64,000 bases of DNA. Origin: JBCBCP01 sp039817385 (GTDB lineage Bacteria > Pseudomonadota > Alphaproteobacteria > Rhodobacterales > Rhodobacteraceae). The stretch is taken from NCBI GenBank assembly GCA_039817385.1, contig JBCBVY010000005.1, forward strand, positions 1 through 64,000, read 5' to 3'. Position numbers and translations under genes: made by a program. Positions 41,695 to 50,310 of the stretch are shown in pieces. Under the pieces are notes generated by a model. That model was given only the letters and a program-made list of their open reading frames with translations. It made no database searches and had not been told where the DNA came from. Numbering within the stretch: position 1 is the first letter of the stretch; every line of letters starts with the position of its first letter.

Positions 41695-42567
41695 TTAACG
41701 CAGGGTCGGAATGTCCGCACCGTTTGAGTCAAATTGTTCTGAACTGCCGCGCATCAGCCCCGCAAAGTCGAACAGCTTGGGATCAAGAAGGTGCGAGGGC
41801 CGTGCATTCATCAGGGCGCGAAACATCACCTGCCGCCGCCCAGGGCTGTTCGCCTCCCAGCCGTCAAGGATCGCCTTGACCTGCTGGCGTTGCAGCCCGT
41901 CTTGGCTGCCGCACAGATCGCAAGGAATGATCGGGTAGGTCATCGCGCGGGCGAAACGTTCGCAATCGGCCTCTGCCACATGGGCGAGGGGCCGGTAGAC
42001 AAACAGATCGCCCTCTTCGTTGACCAGCTTGGGCGGCATCGTCGCCAGCCGCCCCCCGTGAAAAAGGTTCATGAAAAACGTCTCAAGGATGTCATCGCGG
42101 TGATGGCCCAGCACAACCGCGGTGCAGCCTTCCTCGCGCGCAATGCGGTAAAGATGCCCCCGCCGCAGCCGCGAGCATAGCGCGCAAAAGGTTCGGCCCG
42201 CGGGCACCTTGTCCACCACGACCGAATAGGTGTCCTGGTATTCGATCCGGTGCGGCACGCCCATCTTTTGCAGGAATTCCGGCAGGACCGTCGCCGGAAA
42301 CCCCGGCTGCCCCTGATCGAGGTTGCAGGCGAGGATATCCACGGGCAGCAGGCCGCGCCACTGCAACTCGTGCAGAACGGCCAGCAGCGTGTAGCTGTCC
42401 TTGCCGCCCGACAAGCAGACCAGCCATCTGCCCCCCGGCTCGATCATCCCGTATTGTTCGATCGCCTCGCGGGTGTAGCGCACGATGCGCTTGCGCAGCT
42501 TGCGAAACTCGGTGGTTTGCGGGGCGCCTTCGAACAGCGCGTGAATCTCTGACAGCTCGTCTTTCAT
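41695..42567 (-). CDS. ttcA: tRNA 2-thiocytidine(32) synthetase TtcA
   Basis: 290 aa. The PP-loop is SGGKDS (53-58); the iron-sulfur/sulfur-transfer cysteines are C128 and C131 (CALC) and C216 in the CDLC motif. It thiolates C32 in some tRNAs using ATP. The start MKDELSEIHALF is chosen; a frame extending upstream across the next two genes is an artefact. Confidence 0.95.
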   Translation of the reverse strand: MKDELSEIHALFEGAPQTTEFRKLRKRIVRYTREAIEQYGMIEPGGRWLVCLSGGKDSYTLLAVLHELQWRGLLPVDILACNLDQGQPGFPATVLPEFLQKMGVPHRIEYQDTYSVVVDKVPAGRTFCALCSRLRRGHLYRIAREEGCTAVVLGHHRDDILETFFMNLFHGGRLATMPPKLVNEEGDLFVYRPLAHVAEADCERFARAMTYPIIPCDLCGSQDGLQRQQVKAILDGWEANSPGRRQVMFRALMNARPSHLLDPKLFDFAGLMRGSSEQFDSNGADIPTLR

Positions 42568-42639
42568 AGCTCTGGCATAGCGCGCCGCCTTGCCCGGGGC
42601 CAGAGTGAACCGGCGGGGCGTGCCGCACGTAGGTTGTGC

Positions 42640-43164
42640 ATGACCCGCGCTCTTCTCCTCTGCCTCACCATCGGCCTCGCGGCCTGCACCGCCAAACCCT
42701 CGCTGGAGGATGAGGCGCTGTCGGCGCGCCAGCTGAACATCGAAGAGTTCTTTGAAGGCGATCTTGTCGGTTACGGGCAGTTTCAGTCGATCCTTGGCAC
42801 GCCCCTGCGCCGCTTTCGCGTCGATATCGAGGGTACATGGGATGGCCAGACGCTGACGCTGGTCGAAGACTTCTTTTATGACGATGGTACCGAAGAACAG
42901 CGGATCTGGACCCTGCGCAAGACCGGCGCGGATACCTGGGAAGGCACGGCACCGGGCGTCTTGGGCGTGGCAACCGGCGAAGAACGCGGCGATGCGTTCA
43001 ACTGGCAATACCGGATCGACCTGCCGGTGCCGGACGGCACGCTCCGCGTCAGCTTCGATGACTGGATGTGGAAGCTGTCGGACACACGGGTGCTGAACCG
43101 CGCCTATATGAAACGCTTCGGCGTTGATATCGGCGACGTCATTATCACCTTCGAAAAGCTGTAA
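42640..43164 (+). CDS. DUF3833 family lipoprotein
   Basis: 174 aa with a lipoprotein signal ending LAAC (Cys about 16). The body LNIEEFFEGDLVGYGQFQSILGTPLRRFRVDIEGTWDG and the C-terminal WKLSDTRVLNRAYMKRFGVDIGDVIITFEK match the DUF3833 pattern, probably a lipocalin-like beta-barrel anchored to a membrane. Function unknown. Divergent from ttcA. Confidence 0.8.
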   Translation: MTRALLLCLTIGLAACTAKPSLEDEALSARQLNIEEFFEGDLVGYGQFQSILGTPLRRFRVDIEGTWDGQTLTLVEDFFYDDGTEEQRIWTLRKTGADTWEGTAPGVLGVATGEERGDAFNWQYRIDLPVPDGTLRVSFDDWMWKLSDTRVLNRAYMKRFGVDIGDVIITFEKL

Positions 43165-43234
43165 CGCGCTGGCCCCAAAAAGGCTGGCCAGAGGCCGCGG
43201 CCTTTGACAGTCTGGCCGCCGGGGGGGCTGGGTC

Positions 43235-44911
43235 ATGGTCGACGAGGCAACAAACGAAGCCATTGCCACAACACCGCGCGGCAGCAGCGGCAGCATCGGC
43301 GTGCCGCTGGGGATGGTGATCTTTGTGTTCGGCACCGCGGCGGGCTTTTTGTTGGCCTTCTCCGGCCTCGGGCTGATCGAGGACACGGCGGGCATCATCC
43401 TGCTTGCCTTCCTCTGTGTGCTCCTGTTCATCGGCGCCTTCGGCCTGATGGTCGTGATCTTCCGCAAGCCGCTGCTGCGGCGCCTTTTTGGCTTTGCCGA
43501 AACCCAGCTTGAGCTTTTCTCTGAACCGCTGGCCCGGGTGACCCGCGGCGCGGTAGACCGTAACCCCCAAGCCGCCACGGACGCGGCGCGGGACCTGGTG
43601 CATATGGCGCTGGCCCGCTACGCGTGGGTGTCGACGCGGCGCTGGATCATCGGCTCGCTCACCGCGCTGATCGCGGCGATGGCGGCGCTTGCGGGTACCG
43701 CGCTGCTCTTCCGCCAGAACGTTCTGCTGCAGGAACAATCGGTGCTTTTTGCGGAGCAGAACCTGCGGATCGACAACCAAATCCAGCTGGAGACATACGG
43801 CGTGCAGCTGGCCGAGGCGGCGCGCAACGCGCAGCTGGCGGTCGAGATCACGGCGCTTGCGGGCCTTCTGGGCGACAAAGTGAACGCGGCGCAAGGCGCG
43901 CAGAGCGCGAAGGCGGTGCCGATCCTCGATCCGTTTGCCGATATCGACCTTGGTCTGGTCATGCGCATCACCTCCGCCAGCCGCGCGACAAAACCCTACC
44001 GGTTTCTTGAGACCGGCCTGCGCCCCGAAGACCAGGGCCAGGTGATCCGCGCCGCGATGGAGCGGCGGCGCGAAGACTTGCCCAAGACCTTTGAACGGCT
44101 TGGCGCGGTCTTTGGCTTTGACGGCCCGCTGCCGGATGACAGCGGGGTGCAGTTAAACGACCGCCCCGCCAGCCCCGAACGCGGGCAGCTTATGCAGGCA
44201 ATGACCACCGCCGGCCTGCGCGCGTTCGAGCGGTTCAACCTCTTCGGCCTCGATTTCAGCTATGCCTACGCCCCCGGCATCCGCCTTTTTTCCACGTCCT
44301 TCCAAGGCGGGGAGCTGAGCTATGCCGATCTCAGCTTTGCCCAAATCTTTGAAAGCGATTTTGCGGGCAGCTTCATGTTCAACGCGCGCTTGCGCCAGGC
44401 GATCATCCGGGACACCAATTTTGGCTCGATCCCCGGTTCGGCAATCAACCCGCCCTTCGGGCCAGATGTGCCGTTCTATGTCACCACGCTCAGCGGGGCC
44501 GACTTTTCCGGCGCGCTGATCCGCCGCGGCAGCTTTGCGGGCGTGAATGGCCTCGCGATGAACTTTGACGATGCGGTGCTGATCGGCACGGACCTGAGCG
44601 AAGCGTCGATCTCTGCCAGCACGTTCCGCGGGGCGGTGATCCTGAGCGCTGATTTCTCGGGCGCCGACCTGCGTTCGGTCGATTTTGATGGCGCGTTCCT
44701 TGTCGGCGCGGATGCCCTGACCCGGCTGCAAGGGGCCGCGGCCCCGGGCAGCTTCCGGGTGGAGCGCTTCGTGCTTGAGCGGGTGGAGCCGGTTGAAGCC
44801 TTCGACGCCAACGCGACCCTGTTCCAGCAGATCGACATGGAAGAGCTGCTCGCAGAAACCGGCGCAGCGGGGCTTTTCCGGGTCACCCGCGTGCAGCCGT
44901 TCGAGAATTAG
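43235..44911 (+). CDS. Membrane-anchored pentapeptide-repeat protein
   Basis: 558 aa. Helices at about 24-44 and 50-75, a third at about 135-160 followed by a coiled-coil stretch (RQNVLLQEQSVLFAEQNLRIDNQIQLETYGVQLAEAARNAQ), a middle domain without recognised motif, then a C-terminal right-handed repeat region (about 340-500) with A/S-D-L/F-x-x steps such as LSYADLSFAQIFESDFAGSFMFNARLRQA and LSGADFSGALIRRGSF. No family with known function is recognised. It lies next to the DUF900-type hydrolase gene. Confidence 0.75.
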   Translation: MVDEATNEAIATTPRGSSGSIGVPLGMVIFVFGTAAGFLLAFSGLGLIEDTAGIILLAFLCVLLFIGAFGLMVVIFRKPLLRRLFGFAETQLELFSEPLARVTRGAVDRNPQAATDAARDLVHMALARYAWVSTRRWIIGSLTALIAAMAALAGTALLFRQNVLLQEQSVLFAEQNLRIDNQIQLETYGVQLAEAARNAQLAVEITALAGLLGDKVNAAQGAQSAKAVPILDPFADIDLGLVMRITSASRATKPYRFLETGLRPEDQGQVIRAAMERRREDLPKTFERLGAVFGFDGPLPDDSGVQLNDRPASPERGQLMQAMTTAGLRAFERFNLFGLDFSYAYAPGIRLFSTSFQGGELSYADLSFAQIFESDFAGSFMFNARLRQAIIRDTNFGSIPGSAINPPFGPDVPFYVTTLSGADFSGALIRRGSFAGVNGLAMNFDDAVLIGTDLSEASISASTFRGAVILSADFSGADLRSVDFDGAFLVGADALTRLQGAAAPGSFRVERFVLERVEPVEAFDANATLFQQIDMEELLAETGAAGLFRVTRVQPFEN

Positions 44912-44970
44912 CACGCCCCCTCGCACCCGTTTCGCGCTAAAGTAGCGGCATTTCGAACAGGAGCATAGAA

Positions 44971-45912
44971 ATGGACTTCATTCTCACCATCCGCAACAAG
45001 AGCGGTAACGGCTTCGGCGAAGGCATCAGCAGCGCGCGCTATCTCATCGTGCCGGACGGTCAAGAGGCGGTTTATGACTACAAGCGGGGGCGCGCCGAAT
45101 GGCTCGAAGCGGTCACTGCGGAAGCCGGGATCGTCCGCGACGCGGACGTAAAGGTTGTCGAAAAAGGCCACGTTCTCTTCTTCGTCCACGGCTACAACAC
45201 AGAGCAGCGCGAACTGCTTGCCCGCCACCGGGCGATCAAGACCCGCCTCGCCGCCGCGGGTTTCCCTGGCACGGTCGTCAGCTTTGATTGGCCTTCAAAC
45301 GGGCGAACCACCGACTATGTGTTTGATCGCCGTGACGCCCGCCTTTCGGCAGATCGGTTATACAATGACGGCATCGCGCTGTTGGCCAAACTGCAAGAGC
45401 CCGACTGCACGGTCAACGTACACGTGCTTGCGCACTCGATGGGGTGTTTTCTGGTCCGAGAGGCCTTCGACTTCGCCGATGACGATCACGACATCGCGCA
45501 GACCAGCTGGGTGGTCAGCCAAATGGTCTTTGCCGCCGCTGACATCTCTCGCAAATCAGCTGCGCGCGGCAATCCAAAGGTCGCATCGCTGCTGCGTCAC
45601 TGCACGCGCCTGACGAACTACTACAGCCGCTATGACGAGGTGCTGTCTGCCTCGGAGGTCAAGCGCATCGGTGTGTCCCGCCGCCTCGGCCGGGTTGGTG
45701 CGCCGGAGGACGTAGACGAAAAACTGGTCGATCTGGATTGCTCGGATCACTACGAGGACACGTACCCGGAAGGCGATTTGCGCTTGTCGCACAATTGGTA
45801 CTTCAAGGACGACCGCTTTTTCGAGGACCTGTGCCAGACCCTCGTCTCGCGCCGGGATCGTAAGGTCATTGGCAAGCGCCAACCCATCTCCGGTGGGCTT
45901 TCGCTGGTCTAA
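44971..45912 (+). CDS. Alpha/beta hydrolase of DUF900 type
   Basis: 313 aa, no signal peptide. LFFVHGYNTEQREL supplies the oxyanion-hole region, FDWPSNG is typical of DUF900, and the nucleophile elbow is AHSMG (Ser about 156). The acid/His partners are probably the Asp and His in the C-terminal third (LDCSDHY). The substrate is unknown. Its stop overlaps the convergent yidD stop by three bases. Confidence 0.8.
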   Translation: MDFILTIRNKSGNGFGEGISSARYLIVPDGQEAVYDYKRGRAEWLEAVTAEAGIVRDADVKVVEKGHVLFFVHGYNTEQRELLARHRAIKTRLAAAGFPGTVVSFDWPSNGRTTDYVFDRRDARLSADRLYNDGIALLAKLQEPDCTVNVHVLAHSMGCFLVREAFDFADDDHDIAQTSWVVSQMVFAAADISRKSAARGNPKVASLLRHCTRLTNYYSRYDEVLSASEVKRIGVSRRLGRVGAPEDVDEKLVDLDCSDHYEDTYPEGDLRLSHNWYFKDDRFFEDLCQTLVSRRDRKVIGKRQPISGGLSLV

Positions 45913-46145
45913 CCTTTGCGCCGCGGCTCCGGCACCGGGTCATAGCCGCTGCCGCCTAGCGGGTTGCAGCGCCCGATCCGACGTAGCGTCAGCCACGTGC
46001 CGCGGATCGCCCCGTGCTTTTCCAGCGCTTCAAGCGCATAGGCGCTGCAGGTCGGCTGGTAGCGGCAGTAATGCCCGACCCACGGGCTGCCGATCAGCCG
46101 GTAGGCGCGAATGGGCCAGGACAGTACCCGCGCCAGCGGCGTCAT
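45909..46145 (-). CDS. yidD: Membrane protein insertion efficiency factor YidD
   Basis: 78 aa starting MTPLARVLSWPIRAYRLIGSPWVGHYCRYQPTCSAYALEALEKHG, the YidD signature with paired Cys. An upstream in-frame ATG at 46169 overlapping the rnpA stop is an alternative. It assists YidC; in relatives yidC follows directly. Confidence 0.92.
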   Translation of the reverse strand: MTPLARVLSWPIRAYRLIGSPWVGHYCRYQPTCSAYALEALEKHGAIRGTWLTLRRIGRCNPLGGSGYDPVPEPRRKG

Positions 46146-46161
46146 CTTTGATCCGCAGCGT

Positions 46162-46566
46162 TCACACATGGGCCAAAGCCTTCCGCAACTCGTCCCGCAT
46201 GACCGCAAAATCACGCCGCGCGGTCTCTCCGGCCCGTCCGATCAGCACATAGTCATGGCCCAGCGCGGCTGCCCCCGGCATCTCCAGCCGCGCAATCTCG
46301 CGCAGGCGGCGCTTGGCACGGTTGCGGGCCACCGCGTTGCCGACCTTCTTGGAACAAGTAAAGCCGACCCGGGGCGGGGCGTCATCGTGGCGGTCCCGGA
46401 TCTGCAGGATAAATCCCGGCGTCACCACCCGCGGCCCGCGCGCCGCGCGCAGGAAATCGGCGCGTTTTGTCAGCGTTTCCAGTTTTTGAGTGGCGGGCAA
46501 ACGGGAAAAGCCCGCACGTGGCGGGCCATCCAGCATCGTCTGTTCCGGGGCCTCGGCCCCCGCCAT
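46162..46566 (-). CDS. rnpA: Ribonuclease P protein component
   Basis: 134 aa. Start in TAATG with the rpmH stop. The RNA-binding motif is RVGFTCSKKVGNAVARNRAKRRLREIAR; LETLTKRADFLRAARG is the usual N-terminal box. It has the N-terminal extension common in alphaproteobacteria. Partner of the RNase P RNA, which is not in this window. Confidence 0.95.
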   Translation of the reverse strand: MAGAEAPEQTMLDGPPRAGFSRLPATQKLETLTKRADFLRAARGPRVVTPGFILQIRDRHDDAPPRVGFTCSKKVGNAVARNRAKRRLREIARLEMPGAAALGHDYVLIGRAGETARRDFAVMRDELRKALAHV

Positions 46567-46700
46567 TACGCGCTCAGCGACTTGCGGCCGCGGGCGCGCC
46601 GTGCGTTCAGGATCTTGCGGCCGGCCTTGGTGGCCATGCGCGCGCGAAAACCGTGGCGCCGCTTGCGCACGAGGTTGGAGGGCTGAAAGGTGCGTTTCAT
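46566..46700 (-). CDS. rpmH: 50S ribosomal protein L34
   Basis: 44 aa: [44 protein letters not shown], read by eye because the gene is short. The sequence is the universal L34 pattern. It shares a base with rnpA (TAATG). A promoter is visible upstream at 46770-46798. Confidence 0.96.
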
Positions 46701-46769
46701 CGCGCCGTGTCCTTCTTGCTTGTCTCATCCACGCGCGGATTCGGCGCGCGGGTCACATCTGAAGCCTGG

Positions 46770-46798
46770 GCATTACAAGGCAGCTTGGGCCAAGTCAA
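46770..46798 (-). promoter_or_regulatory. Promoter of rpmH-rnpA-yidD
   Basis: On the minus strand: TTGACT, 17 bp, TAATGC, about 70 bases before the rpmH start. The 315-bp gap between rpmH and the EamA gene also has a CCTCCGG/CCGGAGG hairpin (46955-46981), which may end the EamA transcript; nothing else is recognisable there. Confidence 0.68.
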
Positions 46799-47015
46799 AC
46801 CATTAGGGCGCGGTAATCCGTGACCGTCCCAGAAATCCCTGTTCCACCTAAGCGCACCACGCGCCCCAACCCGCCGGTCGCAGCGGGCCGCCTTGTCCCG
46901 GTGCGCGAGCAGACCGGGGCAAAGCGACCAACCACCCGCTCTTTTGCGCACTGGCCTCCGGAGACGAGACATCACCGGAGGTGCTGGCTACAAGCGCTTT
47001 GATTTACTGAGGACT

Positions 47016-47933
47016 TTACCGTTCAGGCGGCGATCCGCGCACTGTGAGGTAGAGAGCAGCCACAACCAGAGCGCTGCCAGCCAGCGTCCAGGTCGACACG
47101 GATTCACCAAGCAACACCCATCCCAGAACAAGCGCGGTGATCAGCTCGAAAGACCCCAAAAGCGATGTGCGGGTCGCACCGATTTTTGGAGCACCTGTAG
47201 CCATCAAAAGCTGAGGAAGCAGAGACGCCGCAAAAGCGAGGCCAACCGCACCGACCCAGCCACGTGTGGAGGTCGGAAGGGCTTGGATCTCCGTCTGCAG
47301 CATCAGGAACGGGATCAGAACGATGAGATGCCCCAGAACAAGCACCCCGGCACGGCTGAGCGGGGTCATCGCCCCGAGGCCCCGTCCAAGCGCCTGCAGC
47401 AAGATCGCGAAAGCAACAGGTGCAGCAAAGCAAAGGGCGACAGCGCTCAGATCATCGGGGCCAACCGTGGGCGCACCGATGACCAACGCGCTCGCCACTA
47501 TGACCAGCGCACAGGCCGCCAAAGCTTGTCTGGTCGGCGACTCCTTGAAGACAATCAGACCGATCAGGATCGTAAATGCCGGATAGGTAAAATAAATGAC
47601 CGCGGCAGTGCCAACCGTCAGCGTCTCAAGCGCCGCAAAATAGGCGAGCATCCCTAAACCCATGATTACGCCAGCGCCAAGGGCGATAACGATGGGGCGC
47701 CGCATCGGCGTTTGCGGCACGGTCGGACGCGGCTTTAGCCAAAAGGGGGCTAATAGCAGGCACGGCAATCCGAAACGCCAAACCAAGGCGCCAATAGGGT
47801 CAAGCCCACCCTCGAAAGCCAGCTTGGCAAAGATTGGATTGAGCCCAAACAGACAGGCCGCTGCCATGACAAGCGCGAGTGCAAAACCCGAGCCCTGATT
47901 GGGCAGCTCTGTTAAGCGGTCCGAAAAAGCCAT
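47016..47933 (-). CDS. EamA/DMT-type transporter
   Basis: 305 aa, ten predicted helices in two EamA repeats (ALVMAAACLFGLNPIFAKLAFEGGLDPIGALVWRFGLP and the second half beginning near LSAVALCFAAPVAFAILLQ). Start MAFSDRL. Drug/metabolite exporters of this family move amino acids or small metabolites; the substrate cannot be read from sequence. Confidence 0.88.
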   Translation of the reverse strand: MAFSDRLTELPNQGSGFALALVMAAACLFGLNPIFAKLAFEGGLDPIGALVWRFGLPCLLLAPFWLKPRPTVPQTPMRRPIVIALGAGVIMGLGMLAYFAALETLTVGTAAVIYFTYPAFTILIGLIVFKESPTRQALAACALVIVASALVIGAPTVGPDDLSAVALCFAAPVAFAILLQALGRGLGAMTPLSRAGVLVLGHLIVLIPFLMLQTEIQALPTSTRGWVGAVGLAFAASLLPQLLMATGAPKIGATRTSLLGSFELITALVLGWVLLGESVSTWTLAGSALVVAALYLTVRGSPPER

Positions 47934-48126
47934 CGCGCGCAACCTACAACGTCTTTGCGCGATGCCGAAGGCTTTAATCTGCAACAATTGGCTCTGTGTA
48001 TTGTTACAAAAGCCCCCATATCGCGCCCCAGCCGTCACCTCGGATCAAGCGCGCGTGAAGCCCCTGCCGCCGCCGCGTCCGAAGCGTTAGGTGCTTGGGG
48101 CAACAGCAGACGCGAAAGGCGACCTC

Positions 48127-48867
48127 ATGGCCGACACTGCATCACAGACCGAAAAGACGGGCCTTGCCCGCCGCCTGCCGCTGATCGCGATCCTCGCGGT
48201 TGCGGCCATCGGGGCGGTCACGCTGGGCGATTACCTCAGCTTCGACACGCTGCGCGATAACCGCGAAGTCTTGCTGGCCTTCCGCGACGCCAATTACGCG
48301 CTCACGGCAGGCATCTTCGTGCTCGCCTACATCCTGATCGTCGCCTTCTCGCTGCCCGGGGCGACCATCGCCACGCTCACCGGCGGGTTCCTCTTTGGCG
48401 CGGTGTTCGGCACCGTCTTCAACGTGGCGGGCGCCTCCATCGGCGCCACGGCGATCTTCCTTGCCGCCCGCACCGGACTGGGCGAGGGGCTGCGTGCACG
48501 CCTCGACGCCTCCGAAGGGCGGATCAAGCGGATCAAGCAGGGCCTCGATGAAAACCAGTGGTCGATGCTGTTTTTCATCCGCCTCGTGCCGGTCGTGCCA
48601 TTCTTCGTCGCCAACCTGCTGCCCGCCTTCCTTGTCGTGCCGCTGCACCGCTACGTGATCTCAACGGTCCTCGGCATCCTGCCCGGTGCGGTGGTCTACA
48701 CCTCCGTTGGCGCGGGCCTCGGCGCCGTCTTCGCCCGGGGGGAGACACCGAACCTCGGCATCATCTTTGAGCCGCAGGTGCTGCTGCCCATCCTCGGCCT
48801 CGCCGCCCTGTCCCTCGTGCCCATCGCCCTCAAGGCGCTCACCGGCAAGAAAGACCTGACGAAATGA
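48127..48867 (+). CDS. TVP38/TMEM64 (DedA-like) membrane protein
   Basis: 246 aa with about six helices; FSLPGATIATLTGGFLFGAVFGTVFNVAGASIGATAIFLAAR and RLVPVVPFFVANLLPAF are the VTT-domain signatures. It overlaps the downstream flavoprotein gene by four bases (ATGA). TVP38 proteins are found fused or adjacent to mercuric-reductase-like flavoproteins, which suggests the pair works together. Confidence 0.9.
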   Translation: MADTASQTEKTGLARRLPLIAILAVAAIGAVTLGDYLSFDTLRDNREVLLAFRDANYALTAGIFVLAYILIVAFSLPGATIATLTGGFLFGAVFGTVFNVAGASIGATAIFLAARTGLGEGLRARLDASEGRIKRIKQGLDENQWSMLFFIRLVPVVPFFVANLLPAFLVVPLHRYVISTVLGILPGAVVYTSVGAGLGAVFARGETPNLGIIFEPQVLLPILGLAALSLVPIALKALTGKKDLTK

Positions 48868-50279
48868 ACATCAAGACCGATATCCTCATCCTCGGTGCAG
48901 GCTCCGGGGGCCTCTCGGTCGCGGCGGGCGCTGTGCAGATGGGCGCCGACGTGACCCTGCTCGAAGGCCACAAGATGGGCGGCGACTGCCTCAACTACGG
49001 CTGCGTGCCGTCCAAGGCCATCATCGCCAGCGCCAAGGCCGCCTACGCCCAAAGCCACAGCGCGCCCTACGGCGTTGCCAACGTCGCGCCAACGGTCGAC
49101 TACGCCGCCGCCAAGGACCACGTCGCGGACGTTATCGCCCAGATCGAACCCGTCGACAGCCAAGAGCGGTTCGAGGGCCTCGGCGTGCGCGTCATCCGCG
49201 AGTTTGGCGCCTTCACCGGACCGAACACGGTGCAGGCGGGGGACTACACCATCACAGCCCGCCGCATCGTCATTGCCACCGGCTCGTCCCCGTTCGTGCC
49301 GCCCATCCCAGGCATCGAAGACGTGCCCTACCTCACCAACGAAACCCTGTGGGAACTGCGCGAGCAGCCCGAACATCTTCTGGTCATCGGCGGCGGCCCC
49401 ATCGGGATGGAGATGGCCCAGGCCCACCGCCGCCTCGGGAGCGACGTCACCGTGATCGAGGCCGCCAAAGCCTTCGCCAAGGACGACCCCGAAACCGCCG
49501 CCATCGTGCTGGACGCCCTGCGCGCCGAAGGCGTCGCCATCGAAGAAGGCGCGAAGGCGTCGCAGATCACCAAGGACGCAAGCCAGATCACCGTTCACAC
49601 CGAGGACGGGCGCGCCTTCACCGGCTCGCATCTGCTGGTGGCCGTGGGCCGCAAGACCAACACGGACAGCCTGAACCTCGACGCTGCAGGAATCGAGACC
49701 ACCAAGACGGGCATCAAGACCGACGACAGCCTGCGCACCACTAACCGCCGTGTCTATGCCATCGGCGATGCCGCAGGCGGGCTGCAATTCACTCATGTCG
49801 CGGGCTACCACGCGGGCGTCATCATCCGCTCGCTGCTCTTTGCGCTGCCATCCAAGGCCAAAACGTCTCACATCCCCTGGGCCACCTACACCCAGCCGGA
49901 ACTCAGCCAGGTCGGCCTGACCGAAGCCCAGGCGCGCGAAGCTCACGGCGACAAGCTGGAAGTCATCCGCTTCGAATACGAACACAACGACCGCGCCATC
50001 GCCGAACGCAAGACCGCGGGCCTCATCAAGCTGATGGTCGTGAAGGGCCGCCCGGTTGGCGCCTCCATCGCCGGGCAGCAGGCGGGCGAGTTGATCTCCT
50101 TCTGGGCCCTCGCGCTTGCGGGGGGCATGAAAATGTCCAAGATAGCCGGCATGGTCGCACCCTATCCAACCATCATGGAAGTGAACAAACGCGCCGCTGG
50201 CGCCTATTTCGCCCCACGCCTGTTTGAAAGCGACACGGTCAAGCGGATCGTGCGCTTCGTCCAAAAAGTGATCCCGTAG
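48864..50279 (+). CDS. FAD-dependent pyridine nucleotide-disulfide oxidoreductase (MerA/Lpd-like)
   Basis: 471 aa: FAD motif GAGSGG (11-16), redox pair C42/C47 in GGDCLNYGCVPSK, NAD motif GGGPIGMEMA, second FAD motif YAIGDAAGG. At the C-terminal dimer site the usual His-Pro-His before Thr reads PYPT, so the catalytic His of lipoamide dehydrogenase is Tyr, as in mercuric-reductase-like relatives; it is unlikely to be a true Lpd. Its TAG stop lies within a REP palindrome. Confidence 0.88.
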   Translation: MNIKTDILILGAGSGGLSVAAGAVQMGADVTLLEGHKMGGDCLNYGCVPSKAIIASAKAAYAQSHSAPYGVANVAPTVDYAAAKDHVADVIAQIEPVDSQERFEGLGVRVIREFGAFTGPNTVQAGDYTITARRIVIATGSSPFVPPIPGIEDVPYLTNETLWELREQPEHLLVIGGGPIGMEMAQAHRRLGSDVTVIEAAKAFAKDDPETAAIVLDALRAEGVAIEEGAKASQITKDASQITVHTEDGRAFTGSHLLVAVGRKTNTDSLNLDAAGIETTKTGIKTDDSLRTTNRRVYAIGDAAGGLQFTHVAGYHAGVIIRSLLFALPSKAKTSHIPWATYTQPELSQVGLTEAQAREAHGDKLEVIRFEYEHNDRAIAERKTAGLIKLMVVKGRPVGASIAGQQAGELISFWALALAGGMKMSKIAGMVAPYPTIMEVNKRAAGAYFAPRLFESDTVKRIVRFVQKVIP

Positions 50280-50301
50280 GGTGGGGTTTCACCCCACTAC
50301 G
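50275..50301. repeat. REP-like palindrome supplying a stop codon
   Basis: CGTAGGGTGGGGTTTCACCCCACTACG; the TAG at 50277-50279 is the stop of the preceding flavoprotein gene. Confidence 0.78.
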
Positions 50302-50310
50302 CGCTGACCC

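Noticed and set aside
42568..43578. Upstream extension of the ttcA frame across the DUF3833 and pentapeptide genes
   Set aside because: TtcA family start and the divergent lipoprotein gene exclude it; the extension is low complexity.
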